A program made the translations under genes and the position numbers. DNA of 64,000 bases from contig CANGIP010000006.1 of NCBI GenBank assembly GCA_947454105.1, forward strand, positions 62,001 to 126,000. The letters are read 5' to 3'. This document shows, piece by piece, positions 8,909 to 17,484 of the stretch. Below the pieces are notes generated by a model. It ran no database searches and had not been told where the DNA came from. It saw nothing but the letters and a program-made list of their open reading frames with translations. Position 1 is the stretch's first letter, and every line of letters begins with the position of its first letter. Source of the stretch: Actinomycetota bacterium. Its GTDB lineage: Bacteria; Actinomycetota; Acidimicrobiia; Acidimicrobiales; Ilumatobacteraceae.

Positions 8909-10134
8909 CCGTAGCGATACAACAGCAAACTCGCCGACCTCAAGAAATTTCTGATCGCCGCCGACTTGCTTATGAACGCGCTCAAATGGCCCGTGCAGGA
9001 CAAGGGAAAATCCGTTCTCGTTTTCGTGAAGATGTCAGTCGTGACCCGAAGCCGCTCGGCTTTTACATGATTCTTGCTGTGTCCATCACCTTGGTTCTCT
9101 TCGGACTGGTCATGGTTTTGTCAGCCTCGTCCATCACCTCATTCCATAACGGTGGTTCACCATGGAAACTATTTATCCGTCAGGCAACGATGGCAGCAGC
9201 TGGCGGACTCGGCATGTTCACTGCGTACGTGTTTCGTTTGGATTACTTGCGACACCTAGCCAAAATTCTGCCGTGGATTGGTATTGGGTTGATGTTGATG
9301 GCGTTCATTCCCAAATTTGGAACGAGCGTGAACGGTGCTCATGCATGGGTTCACATTGGCGACCAAAAACTTCAACCTTCTGAATTTATGAAGTTGTTCA
9401 TCATTATTTTCGGAGCGGATTTGTTGGCTAGCCGCGACAAAGAAATGGGAACTCTCAATCGAACGATGTTCCCATTCTTAGGTGTTGTCGGTTTAGGCGC
9501 AGGCTTGTCGATCATTCAAAGCGACCTTGGTTCGTGCATTGTGATGCTGGGAATTGCTGCATCGGTTCTTTTTCTTGCAGGTGCTCCGTTGCGCCCGATG
9601 GCTGGCCTCGGTTTGGCTTCAGGGGTGTTTGGATTGATTTACCTAAATATGAGTCCCGACAAGATGTCGCGCTTTACATCGTTTTTACATCTCGAGGCAT
9701 TGCGAGAGAGTGATAGCTATCAGGTGTATCAAGCACTCATTAGTTTGTCGAATGGCGGAGTAACAGGCACGGGGATTGGCGCAGGAAGTGGCAAGTGGGG
9801 TTATGTTCCCTTGGCTCATAGCGACTTCATCTTTGCAATTTTGGCTGAAGAAATGGGTCTGCTTGGAGTTGTGGGGCTAGTGACATTGTTCGCCTTCTTG
9901 ATCTACTTCGGTCTGCAGGTGGCTCTGTCGTGTCGTCATCGGTTCGGCATGCTTTTGGCTGGTGGCATTTCAGCTTGGTTCCTGATTCAGATTGTCATCA
10001 ACATTGGTGGCGTTGTTGGTCTGTTGCCCGTGACAGGGCTGACGCTGCCATTCATCTCTTTTGGTGGCACATCGCTTATTGTCTCGATGGTGGCTTGCGG
10101 ATTATTGATGAACGTAGCTCGCCGTCCGCGATGA
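8905..10134 (+). CDS. ftsW: Septal peptidoglycan polymerase FtsW
   Basis: FtsW is a SEDS-family glycosyltransferase that polymerises lipid II at the septum with FtsI. The 409-residue protein has a basic cytoplasmic tail of about 50 residues and then roughly ten hydrophobic segments. Visible SEDS motifs are HAWVHIGDQKLQPSEFMKL, GSGKWGYVPLAHSDFIFA followed by LAEEMGLLG, and the final LPFISFGGTSLI. The open frame reaches back to 8815 inside murD, but ATG 8905 overlaps the murD stop and has AAGGAG at 8892-8897, so I use it. Confidence 0.97.
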   Translation: MTVAIQQQTRRPQEISDRRRLAYERAQMARAGQGKIRSRFREDVSRDPKPLGFYMILAVSITLVLFGLVMVLSASSITSFHNGGSPWKLFIRQATMAAAGGLGMFTAYVFRLDYLRHLAKILPWIGIGLMLMAFIPKFGTSVNGAHAWVHIGDQKLQPSEFMKLFIIIFGADLLASRDKEMGTLNRTMFPFLGVVGLGAGLSIIQSDLGSCIVMLGIAASVLFLAGAPLRPMAGLGLASGVFGLIYLNMSPDKMSRFTSFLHLEALRESDSYQVYQALISLSNGGVTGTGIGAGSGKWGYVPLAHSDFIFAILAEEMGLLGVVGLVTLFAFLIYFGLQVALSCRHRFGMLLAGGISAWFLIQIVINIGGVVGLLPVTGLTLPFISFGGTSLIVSMVACGLLMNVARRPR

Positions 10135-11255
10135 GGACGTTTGCGGTAATCGCAGGCGGTGGAACATCTGGACATGTTCTGCCAGCAATTGCGATTGCTG
10201 AATCGCTGGTCGACTCGGGAATAGATCTCCAGCAGATTTATTACACTGGCGCTAAAAGGGGTATTGAAACCGAACTCATTCCGCCCTCGGGGATTCGTCA
10301 TTCTTTTTTTGATGTCGTTGGACTTCAACGAAGTTTTTCGGCGAAGGCGCTACGAAACAATATTGCGTTCTTGCCCCGTTTGCTGAAGGCACGCCGTCGC
10401 GCCGTGGTGCTCTTCAAAGATGAATTACCAAAAGTGGTCGTCAGTGTTGGTGGGTACGCGAGCCTGCCTGCAGTTTTGGCAGCTCGGAAATTGGGTATTC
10501 CGATTGTTGTCGTCAGCTATGACCGAATCCCCGGGCGTTCGAGCAAACTGACGTCACGATTTGCCCAAGCCACTGCTGTGGCCTTTCCAGCAAGTGAACT
10601 TCGACGTGCCGTCATGACTGGTGCTCCAGTACGGCGAGTGATTCGAAATATTGATCGGGTACAAGATCGAAGAGCCGCAAGGCAACGTCTCGGTATTGCC
10701 GAGGGTTCGTTCTTTATCGGAGTGATCGGCGGATCGCTTGGATCGCTCATGCTGAATAACGCAGTCAGCGAGTTCGTGAAAGAATTTAAGGGTGATTCGC
10801 AGTTGGCACTTCGTCATGTCGTCGGTCCAAGATTTATGAAGTCGTATGAAAATCCCTTGGCAAATTCAGAAGTAGCGATGACATACCAAGTGGTTGCCTA
10901 CGAAGAAAACATGGCGGATATCTATGCCAGCGTTGATTTGCTGATTGGGCGAGGCGGCGCAGGGACAATCGCCGATGTCGCAACGACTGGAGTGCCTTCT
11001 ATTTTGATTCCGTGGAAAGGCGCAGCAGATGACCACCAAACAGCAAACGTGCGTTACCTTTCGGAAAATGGAGCGGCGATTTTGTTAGACGAAGATTTCG
11101 TTGCGAGTGATTTGTCAAAAATCATTCGTGAACTTCGATCAGATTCAGAAAAGCTGCAACAAATTTCTGCGAGAGCATTTGAGATTGGTGAGTTAAACCG
11201 GCAAGGCACGATTGCTGCAGTTATTAAAGATGTCGCGAATGGTCACAGCGTATGA
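10131..11255 (+). CDS. murG: UDP-GlcNAc:lipid I transferase MurG
   Basis: MurG adds GlcNAc to lipid I on the inner membrane face, giving lipid II. The 374-residue protein is a GT-B fold enzyme. The N-terminal glycine-rich loop reads GGGTSGHVLPAIAIA, with Ser in place of the second Gly of the usual GGTGGH. The C-terminal donor site reads GRGGAGTIADV followed by GVPSILIPW and DDHQTANVRYL. The frame extends upstream to 9930, but ATG 10131 overlaps the ftsW stop and begins exactly at the conserved loop. Confidence 0.94.
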   Translation: MRTFAVIAGGGTSGHVLPAIAIAESLVDSGIDLQQIYYTGAKRGIETELIPPSGIRHSFFDVVGLQRSFSAKALRNNIAFLPRLLKARRRAVVLFKDELPKVVVSVGGYASLPAVLAARKLGIPIVVVSYDRIPGRSSKLTSRFAQATAVAFPASELRRAVMTGAPVRRVIRNIDRVQDRRAARQRLGIAEGSFFIGVIGGSLGSLMLNNAVSEFVKEFKGDSQLALRHVVGPRFMKSYENPLANSEVAMTYQVVAYEENMADIYASVDLLIGRGGAGTIADVATTGVPSILIPWKGAADDHQTANVRYLSENGAAILLDEDFVASDLSKIIRELRSDSEKLQQISARAFEIGELNRQGTIAAVIKDVANGHSV

Positions 11256-12658
11256 ACCAAGTTCTTGACTTGCATCGGCGTTCGCGGCTTCATGTTGTTG
11301 GGGTCGGTGGTCCTGGCATGAGTGCGATTGCTACATGTCTCGTGCAGATGGGGCACGAGGTTTCAGGAAGCGATATCAAGAAATCTGAAGTCATTGATCG
11401 ATTGACTGCTCTAGGTATACAGATCAACATCGGCCACGATCGGGCCATCGTGCATGGATGTGACGCCGTGACGGCGTCCACTGCGATCCCGCGATTAAAT
11501 ATCGAGTTAGTTGAAGCAGAACAAAGTGGGGTTCAGGTTCTTTCTCGAGCTGCGATGCTTGCAGCAATCTGCGCCATGAAGCCATCGATTGCTGTGGCCG
11601 GAACGCATGGTAAAACAACGACGACGTCATTGCTTGTTCGTATTTTCGCTGAAGCAGGATTTGACCCCAACTTTGTAGTCGGCGGCGATGTTCTTAATGA
11701 AGGGGTCGGTGCGAGGTGGACCGGTTCATCGTGGACGATTGTTGAAGCCGATGAGAGCGACGGGACTCATCTTGAATTGCCTTTGACTGCTTCTGTTCTC
11801 ACAAATATTGATTCAGATCATCTCGATCAATATGGAGACCTTCAAGGAATCGTCACTGGGTTTCAGCAGTACTTATCGGGAATAGAGGGACCAGTAGTTG
11901 TTTGCATTGATGATCCGCTCATCGCAGGTATGCAAAAACCTGGACATGCCATCACCTACGGATTTTCTGCTGAGGCGAAATTTCGATGTCACTCAGTTGA
12001 AGCAACACATGGTGAAACGACATTTTCCATTACGACAAATGATTCAGCAACTCACGCAGCAGAGCTTCAGGTTCGTATGTCGTTACGTGGACGACACAAC
12101 GTACTGAATGTCACCGGAGCAATAGCAATGGCCATAACTCTTGGCGTAGATCCTCACGTAGCGATCGCTGCTGTTGAGAAATTTTCTGGGGTTGGTCGTC
12201 GGTTCGAAATCATCGGAAATGTTGATGGCATTACCTTCGTTGACGACTATGCGCATTTGCCACGAGAAATATCGGCAGTGATGTCAGCCGCGAAAACTAG
12301 CGACGATAATTGGGGTCGAGTCGTGGCGGTTTTTCAACCCAATCGTTATAACCGCATGGCGATCATGTCTGATGAGTACGCCGATGCCTTTGTCGACGCT
12401 GACCTTGTTGTGATCACCGATATCTATGCGTCCGGAACGAAAAAGATTGAAGGGGTGACTGGACGTCTCGTGGTAGATGCTGTGGCACAGGCCCACCCCG
12501 AGAGTCAAGTGCTTTGGCATGAAGACCGCGAATCATTGGCCGAATTCGTGAATCAAGTTCTTCGTCGTGGCGACGTTTGTATTTCAATGGGTTGCGGCGA
12601 TGTTGAATACCTGCCGAGTGAAATTCTTGCCCTCAGGTCAGGCGGACAGAATTCATGA
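11252..12658 (+). CDS. murC: UDP-MurNAc--L-alanine ligase MurC
   Basis: MurC attaches the first stem residue, L-alanine, to UDP-MurNAc. The 468-residue protein has the N-terminal UDP site VVGVGGPGMSAIA, the ATP loop GTHGKTTTTS at about residues 114-123, the central EADESDGTHLEL and NIDSDHLDQY, and the C-terminal FVDDYAHLPREI. The last motif has Leu where most MurC proteins have His (DDYAHHP). It overlaps murG and murB by four bases at each end. Confidence 0.96.
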   Translation: MNQVLDLHRRSRLHVVGVGGPGMSAIATCLVQMGHEVSGSDIKKSEVIDRLTALGIQINIGHDRAIVHGCDAVTASTAIPRLNIELVEAEQSGVQVLSRAAMLAAICAMKPSIAVAGTHGKTTTTSLLVRIFAEAGFDPNFVVGGDVLNEGVGARWTGSSWTIVEADESDGTHLELPLTASVLTNIDSDHLDQYGDLQGIVTGFQQYLSGIEGPVVVCIDDPLIAGMQKPGHAITYGFSAEAKFRCHSVEATHGETTFSITTNDSATHAAELQVRMSLRGRHNVLNVTGAIAMAITLGVDPHVAIAAVEKFSGVGRRFEIIGNVDGITFVDDYAHLPREISAVMSAAKTSDDNWGRVVAVFQPNRYNRMAIMSDEYADAFVDADLVVITDIYASGTKKIEGVTGRLVVDAVAQAHPESQVLWHEDRESLAEFVNQVLRRGDVCISMGCGDVEYLPSEILALRSGGQNS

Positions 12659-13605
12659 GTTCACAAATTGAGCAAGCTGCACAAATTCTTGGCGAATCAG
12701 TCCAACGCAATTTTCCAGTATCAACATTGACAACCTACAAAGTCGGCGGAACCGCAGCTTTGTTTTGTCGCGTCAATGATTTGGCGACTTTGTTCAACGT
12801 GGTGCAAGTCGCTCAGGATTTGTCGCTCAATCTTGTCGTGCTTGGGCGGGGTAGTAACAGTTTGTTCGCCGATGAAGAGTTTGAAGGAATCGTGGCGCAA
12901 CTTGGCGATTTTGCGCAACATCTAGAGTTGCCCCAGCAAAATGAAAAGAGCATTGTCACAGTTGGTTCAGCGGTTGCCCTGCCGGTGATGGCTCGACGTA
13001 CTGCTGCTGCTGGGCTGACCGGATTCGAATGGGCCGTCGGAGTCCCTGGAACTATTGGCGGAGCAATCAAAATGAACGCTGGAGGACACGGGTCAGATAT
13101 TGACGAATCGTTGTTGAGTGTCCGGATGTATTCGAGTAGTTCGGGACAGATTCGCGAGATGGCAAAGTCGGAGTTGGGTTTGCGATTCCGCAGTTCATCC
13201 ATAGATGATGACGACATCGTTATCGATGCGACATTCCAATTGGCGTGGGGGAATAGCGAACAATCATTGAACATGATTGATGACATCGTGAAATGGCGTC
13301 GTGAAAATCAACCAGGTGGTCAAAATGCAGGGTCTGTTTTTGTCAATCCGGTTCCAGGCGAAGTAGCAGCTGGTGCACTGATCGATCAAAGTGGACTTCG
13401 GGGATTTCGTATTGGTACCGCCGAGGTGTCCATCAAACATGCCAATTTTATTCAGGCTGACCCAAATGGCCGAGCAAGCGATGTCGTTGCCGTGATGGAA
13501 CATGTGAAAAAAATAGTGAAGCAGGATCACGGATTTGACCTTCGCTCAGAAGTGCGACTCATCGGGTTTGATCATGAAACTAGAACTAGAGGAATTCATG
13601 AGTGA
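12655..13605 (+). CDS. murB: UDP-N-acetylenolpyruvoylglucosamine reductase MurB
   Basis: MurB is the FAD enzyme that reduces UDP-GlcNAc-enolpyruvate to UDP-MurNAc with NADPH. The 316-residue protein has the FAD-binding segments TYKVGGTA, LGRGSNSLF and GVPGTIGGAIKMNAGGHG. The catalytic serine motif is AGSVFVNP. Its position between murC and ftsQ is standard for Actinobacteria. The gene ends inside the ftsQ start. Confidence 0.96.
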   Translation: MSSQIEQAAQILGESVQRNFPVSTLTTYKVGGTAALFCRVNDLATLFNVVQVAQDLSLNLVVLGRGSNSLFADEEFEGIVAQLGDFAQHLELPQQNEKSIVTVGSAVALPVMARRTAAAGLTGFEWAVGVPGTIGGAIKMNAGGHGSDIDESLLSVRMYSSSSGQIREMAKSELGLRFRSSSIDDDDIVIDATFQLAWGNSEQSLNMIDDIVKWRRENQPGGQNAGSVFVNPVPGEVAAGALIDQSGLRGFRIGTAEVSIKHANFIQADPNGRASDVVAVMEHVKKIVKQDHGFDLRSEVRLIGFDHETRTRGIHE

Positions 13606-14533
13606 CAAATTTTCAATCGTTAAGAAACTTGTCCAAAAGGTTCGCCCAACTGAGTTTGATGATTCAGAAGAATTGGTCAAGACCAAAAAGGTTCCGGTCA
13701 CAAAAGTTGATAGTTCAGGGAAAAAGCGCGTTGTTATTTCTGATGACTCAGAAATAATTGACCGAAAATCAATTCGATCCGATTCTGATAATGGGGCTTC
13801 CCGTTTCCGGTCACGCCGCATCGCGGTTCGCCGTGAAGAGGGAAGGCGACGCCTCCGATGGTTCACCATTGTTGGTCTCGTTGTCGGCGTTGGTGTCATC
13901 ATCTTGCTGTTACTGACGAGTCCGATCTTGTCGGTCCGTAAAGTTGATGTGGAGGGTGTCGTATATGCCGACACCGATCTCATTTCTTCAATCGTCGAGA
14001 GTGTGAAAGGTGAGCCGATTTTAACCGTCGATCTCGATGCTGCGGAAAAGAAACTGTTAGCGATTCCCTGGGTGCGCCAAGCACGAGTCTCCATGCATTT
14101 ACCGGCTCGGGTGACCATTGAGGTAGTAGAGCGCAGTCCGATCGCGTTCTTCCGTTCAGTTGATGGCTTCAACCGAGTCATTGATCGCGACGGGCGTGTG
14201 CTTGATGTGATTGAGGGAGACCCGACTGATTACACGCGGATTATCGGTACTGGACCGAATATCTCGGCAGGACAAACAGTTGAACAACCCTTTTTAGGAT
14301 CTGCCGAGTTAATCAATGCGTTGCCGGCCGATTTACGAGCTCGATTGTTGTCGGTGTCGGTGAGTCCAGAGGGTGAAGTTTCTTTGGCCCTCACCAATGA
14401 CGTCGAGGTGCTCTTCGGTCGGCCCGACGATTTCCAGGTCAAATTGGTCGGGGTTGTGAACGAAATCAAGCGGCAGGGAACTAATCGCTATGCCGTGATC
14501 GACGTTTCGAGCGGTCAACCGAGTGTTCGGTAA
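13598..14533 (+). CDS. ftsQ: Cell division protein FtsQ (POTRA domain)
   Basis: FtsQ is a bitopic divisome scaffold that holds FtsL and FtsB/DivIC. The 311-residue product has a long charged cytoplasmic tail (about 1-85), one membrane segment (FTIVGLVVGVGVIILLLL), a POTRA domain beginning VRKVDVEGVVYADTDLI, and a beta domain ending SSGQPSVR. ATG 13598 has AGAGGA at 13588-13593. An in-frame ATG at 13574 is possible but has no such site. The gene overlaps murB by eight bases. Confidence 0.92.
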   Translation: MSDKFSIVKKLVQKVRPTEFDDSEELVKTKKVPVTKVDSSGKKRVVISDDSEIIDRKSIRSDSDNGASRFRSRRIAVRREEGRRRLRWFTIVGLVVGVGVIILLLLTSPILSVRKVDVEGVVYADTDLISSIVESVKGEPILTVDLDAAEKKLLAIPWVRQARVSMHLPARVTIEVVERSPIAFFRSVDGFNRVIDRDGRVLDVIEGDPTDYTRIIGTGPNISAGQTVEQPFLGSAELINALPADLRARLLSVSVSPEGEVSLALTNDVEVLFGRPDDFQVKLVGVVNEIKRQGTNRYAVIDVSSGQPSVR

Positions 14534-14598
14534 CTGCGCTTTGCTTGATTGGCGCGTATGAAGCTTCGAAGATTGCTTCAATTGCTACTGTGAGCAGG

Positions 14599-14649
14599 AC
14601 TTCTGATGTGCCCTCTGGTGGGGTATCCCCCCATTAGAGATTCAGAAGT
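14599..14649 (+). promoter_or_regulatory. Nested inverted repeat in the ftsQ-ftsZ gap
   Basis: The gap of 197 bases before ftsZ holds a two-level dyad. The outer arms ACTTCTGA (14599-14606) and TCAGAAGT (14642-14649) are perfectly complementary. CTCT (14613-14616) can pair with AGAG (14636-14639). The centre is GGGGTATCCCC (14620-14630). All share a centre near 14625, so the region can form one long imperfect stem. No T run follows, so it does not look like an intrinsic terminator. An operator or an RNA element controlling ftsZ is possible. The rest of the gap holds the ftsZ ribosome site GGAGGA at 14715-14720. Confidence 0.5.
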
Positions 14650-14730
14650 GCGAGACTGCAATTTGAATTACTAGTAATTTTCAACTCAACGTCGGCTTGC
14701 CGACACCCGAAAGCGGAGGAGTCTCCCGAC

Positions 14731-15843
14731 ATGGTTGGTGGACAAAACAATTACATCTGCCAGATCAAGGTTGTTGGCGTCGGTGGCGGTGGCGTCAACG
14801 CAATTAACCGAATGATCGAGCGAAATCTGCGTGGGGTCGAATTCATTGCGATCAACACCGATATTCAGGCTTTGATGACGAGTGATGCTGAGCTGAAGCT
14901 CGATGTCGGTCGTGAACTGACTCGTGGACTTGGTGCTGGTAGCGATCCTGAAGTTGGGCGTCAAGCAGCCGAAGCTCATCGCGACGAGATCGAAGATGCG
15001 CTTAAAGGTGCTGACATGGTCTTCATCGCCGCGGGCGAAGGTGGAGGTACCGGAACCGGCGCTGCGCCAGTCGTTGCTGAAATCGCCAAGGCCGCTGGTG
15101 CTCTCACAATTGGCATCGTCACCCGCCCATTTTCGTTTGAAGGCCGCCGTCGCGCGGTGCAAGCCGACGCTGGTATCGCCAAGCTCAAAGAAAAAGTTGA
15201 CACCTTGATTGTTGTTCCGAACGATCGCCTGCTGTCAGTCGTTGACGCTCGTGACACTGTGATGGAAGCATTCGCTCGGGCTGACGAGGTTTTGTACAGC
15301 GGCGTTTCGGGTATCTCTGAATTGATCACTAACCCTGGCCTCATCAACACCGACTTTGCTGACGTCAAGATGACATTACAGAATGCTGGTTCTGCATTGA
15401 TGGGTATCGGTTCAGCCAGTGGTGATAGCCGTGCTCGTGACGCAGCTTTGAAGGCACTGTCAAGCAATTTGCTCGAAGCATCCATTGAAGGTGCACGTGG
15501 AGTGCTTCTCAACGTCACTGGTCCTTCATCAATGACCTTGATGGAAATGAACGAGGCCGCTGAAATCATTCACGGCATCGCTCACCAAGATGCGAATATC
15601 ATTTTCGGTACTGTAATTAACGATGACATGGGCGATGAAGTTCGTGTCACGGTGATTGCAGCTGGTTTTGATCGCTGGGATGGTGCTCCGCAAGTGCGTC
15701 CGACTGGACGACCCGCTGCGCGCTCACATCAAACTGGTGGCACCGCTCGCACTCCTGCACCAGCGAAGGACATCTTCGCGTCTGATCCCGTGTCAACTGA
15801 CGACGGCGATGACGATTTCGATGTCCCGTCGTTCCTGAAGTGA
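14731..15843 (+). CDS. ftsZ: Cell division GTPase FtsZ
   Basis: FtsZ is the tubulin-like GTPase that forms the division ring. The 370-residue protein has the nucleotide-binding start [15 protein letters not shown], the tubulin signature GGGTGTG at residues 104-110, and the T7 synergy loop [10 protein letters not shown] linker follows, then the conserved C-terminal peptide [10 protein letters not shown] that binds partners such as SepF. A strong GGAGGA lies ten bases before ATG 14731. The gap upstream suggests it also has its own promoter. A terminator-like hairpin follows. Confidence 0.99.
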   Translation: MVGGQNNYICQIKVVGVGGGGVNAINRMIERNLRGVEFIAINTDIQALMTSDAELKLDVGRELTRGLGAGSDPEVGRQAAEAHRDEIEDALKGADMVFIAAGEGGGTGTGAAPVVAEIAKAAGALTIGIVTRPFSFEGRRRAVQADAGIAKLKEKVDTLIVVPNDRLLSVVDARDTVMEAFARADEVLYSGVSGISELITNPGLINTDFADVKMTLQNAGSALMGIGSASGDSRARDAALKALSSNLLEASIEGARGVLLNVTGPSSMTLMEMNEAAEIIHGIAHQDANIIFGTVINDDMGDEVRVTVIAAGFDRWDGAPQVRPTGRPAARSHQTGGTARTPAPAKDIFASDPVSTDDGDDDFDVPSFLK

Positions 15844-15847
15844 GATT

Positions 15848-15870
15848 GCGGGCCTGATGCCCGCCAATTT
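15848..15870 (+). terminator. Probable intrinsic terminator after ftsZ
   Basis: Four bases after the ftsZ stop, GCGGGC (15848-15853) and GCCCGC (15859-15864) form a perfect six-base stem with a CTGAT loop. It is followed by CAATTTTC, a weak T tail. This would separate the dcw operon from yggS. Confidence 0.65.
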
Positions 15871-15960
15871 TCAGATTCCCGATTATTCGTCAGTCAAATT
15901 TGTGGTGACTCAGCGTGCCGATGGCGATTTCAACAGTGATGTTGTTGTAGGGAGAACGTC

Positions 15961-16644
15961 GTGACGACATCTGAAGCCATGTTGCATGAGGCCAATCGCA
16001 TTCGTGAAAATTACGAGTCGATTGTGCAGCGTGTGCGAAGTCTCGGAGGAAGCGATGTTCAAATCATCGCAGTGACAAAGACTTTTCCCGCGAGTGCCGT
16101 CAATGCCGTCGTGGCAGCGGGGTGTTTGAGTATTGGCGAGAACTACGCCCAAGATTTGTTGGAAAAGTGGCCAGAAGTTGATGTGAACCATCGGCCAGAA
16201 GTTCACTTCATTGGTCGATTGCAAACCAATAAGGTTCGATCGTTGAGCCACGTCGTCGACGTTTGGCAATCGGTCGATCGCATTTCGGTCATTGATGAAA
16301 TTGCCCGCCGAGCTCCGAGTGCTCGAGTCATGTTGCAGGTCAACGCGGCTGGCGAGTCCGATAAGGGCGGATGCGCAATGAGTGACCTTGAGGGAATGTA
16401 TGAACGTTGCTCCACTAGTGGATTGACAGTGATCGGGCTCATGACAGTCGGGCCAACGAACGGCGAAGTTGCCGCGACTCGACAAGCCTTTGAGACGACC
16501 GCTCGATTGGCTCAAGGTTTGGGCTTGCGCGAAGTTTCCATGGGTATGACGGGTGACCTTGAGCTGGCAATTGATTGCGGATCAACCATGGTGCGTATCG
16601 GGTCGGCAATCTTTGGTGACCGTCCACCCATGGCCAATAAATAA
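15961..16644 (+). CDS. yggS: Pyridoxal phosphate homeostasis protein (YggS/PLPBP family)
   Basis: Members of this family bind pyridoxal phosphate and buffer vitamin B6 and amino-acid pools; no enzymatic reaction is firmly known. The 227-residue protein has the single alpha/beta barrel plan. The cofactor lysine lies in the first strand ([10 protein letters not shown]), and [18 protein letters not shown] and the C-terminal [12 protein letters not shown] with VRIGSAIFG are typical. Start is GTG 15961 with AGGGAGA just upstream. It sits between ftsZ and sepF as in many Gram-positive bacteria. The pgeF/ylmD gene often found before it is absent. Confidence 0.94.
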   Translation: MTTSEAMLHEANRIRENYESIVQRVRSLGGSDVQIIAVTKTFPASAVNAVVAAGCLSIGENYAQDLLEKWPEVDVNHRPEVHFIGRLQTNKVRSLSHVVDVWQSVDRISVIDEIARRAPSARVMLQVNAAGESDKGGCAMSDLEGMYERCSTSGLTVIGLMTVGPTNGEVAATRQAFETTARLAQGLGLREVSMGMTGDLELAIDCGSTMVRIGSAIFGDRPPMANK

Positions 16645-16661
16645 CGACTATTCTTTCGGTG

Positions 16662-17186
16662 ATGTCAATTTTTAGACGAGCGATGGATTACCTCGGCCTC
16701 GGCGAGGACGATGCCTACGACGATTACGATGACCATGATTCGGTTGATCGATCGGGCGGCGTTTCACGCACGGTCGACCCACGTGGTGGTTTTGATGATT
16801 CGCGACCGGTAGCCCGTCAAGTTTCGCCTCGCGACACCGATCCTGTTCCCACGCCGCGCCGCCCACAGTTTGACGATTCGTCGGTTCAGCCTCGTCCGAT
16901 TTCCGCACGTCAGGGATCGTCGGTGCGAACATTGGGCGGGTCAACTCAGGGTGAAACTCACACCGTCAAGGCCATTCGATTTAATGACATTCAAGAAGTC
17001 GCCAATCGTTTTCGTGATGGTCATGCCGTCATTTTGAATACCGAAGGTTGCGACGACGAAGTTGCTCGTCGCATGATCGATTTTTCGAGCGGACTGTGTT
17101 ACGCCTTGCATGGCAAAATTGAAAAAGTTGCTCGTGGTGTGTATCTACTTAAGCCTGATACACGTCCTGCGAATCCCGAGTACTGA
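16662..17186 (+). CDS. sepF: Cell division protein SepF
   Basis: SepF polymerises at the membrane and anchors FtsZ through its C-terminal peptide. The 174-residue protein has an amphipathic N-terminal helix ([16 protein letters not shown]) followed by an acidic and Pro/Arg-rich linker. The conserved C-terminal domain contains [29 protein letters not shown] and GVYLLKP. Actinobacteria lack FtsA, so SepF is the expected membrane tether. The frame also allows GTG 16659; I use ATG 16662. No clear ribosome site is visible. Confidence 0.95.
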   Translation: MSIFRRAMDYLGLGEDDAYDDYDDHDSVDRSGGVSRTVDPRGGFDDSRPVARQVSPRDTDPVPTPRRPQFDDSSVQPRPISARQGSSVRTLGGSTQGETHTVKAIRFNDIQEVANRFRDGHAVILNTEGCDDEVARRMIDFSSGLCYALHGKIEKVARGVYLLKPDTRPANPEY

Positions 17187-17191
17187 TTTTC

Positions 17192-17434
17192 GTGTCGGCT
17201 CTCGGTGATCTACTTCGGCTGTATAGCTATGTCCTGCTTTTGCGAGTCATTTTGTCGTGGTTCCCACCATCGTCGTCACAAGGGGCTCTCGCCACGGTTC
17301 AACTGTGGCTGTTCAAAATGACCGAGCCAGTACTTGGACCGATCCGGCGTAAATTGCCCCCAATGGGTGGTCTTGATTTGTCGCCGATGTTGTTGTTGAT
17401 CGTTTTACAGGTCGTCGCTCAAGCACTGGCGTAG
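17192..17434 (+). CDS. YggT family membrane protein
   Basis: This 80-residue protein has two hydrophobic segments separated by a short polar stretch containing the family motif PVLGPIRRKLPPMGGLDLSP. YggT proteins are small integral membrane proteins encoded next to sepF and ftsZ; their role is not settled, with division or osmotic functions proposed. Start is GTG 17192, five bases after the sepF stop. The divIVA gene that commonly follows yggT in Actinobacteria is not present; ileS comes next. Confidence 0.9.
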   Translation: MSALGDLLRLYSYVLLLRVILSWFPPSSSQGALATVQLWLFKMTEPVLGPIRRKLPPMGGLDLSPMLLLIVLQVVAQALA

Positions 17435-17484
17435 TGCCGATATCCTTGCTCAATCGTTGAATTTCTGATTGAGACTGACTAATT

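Noticed and set aside
14976-15569. Long minus-strand frame opposite ftsZ
   Set aside because: ftsZ is unmistakable on the plus strand; the minus frame is Ser/Ala/Arg-rich shadow sequence.
17435-17484. Possible T-box leader before ileS
   Set aside because: The gap of 50 bases is far too short; only a seven-base dyad is visible.
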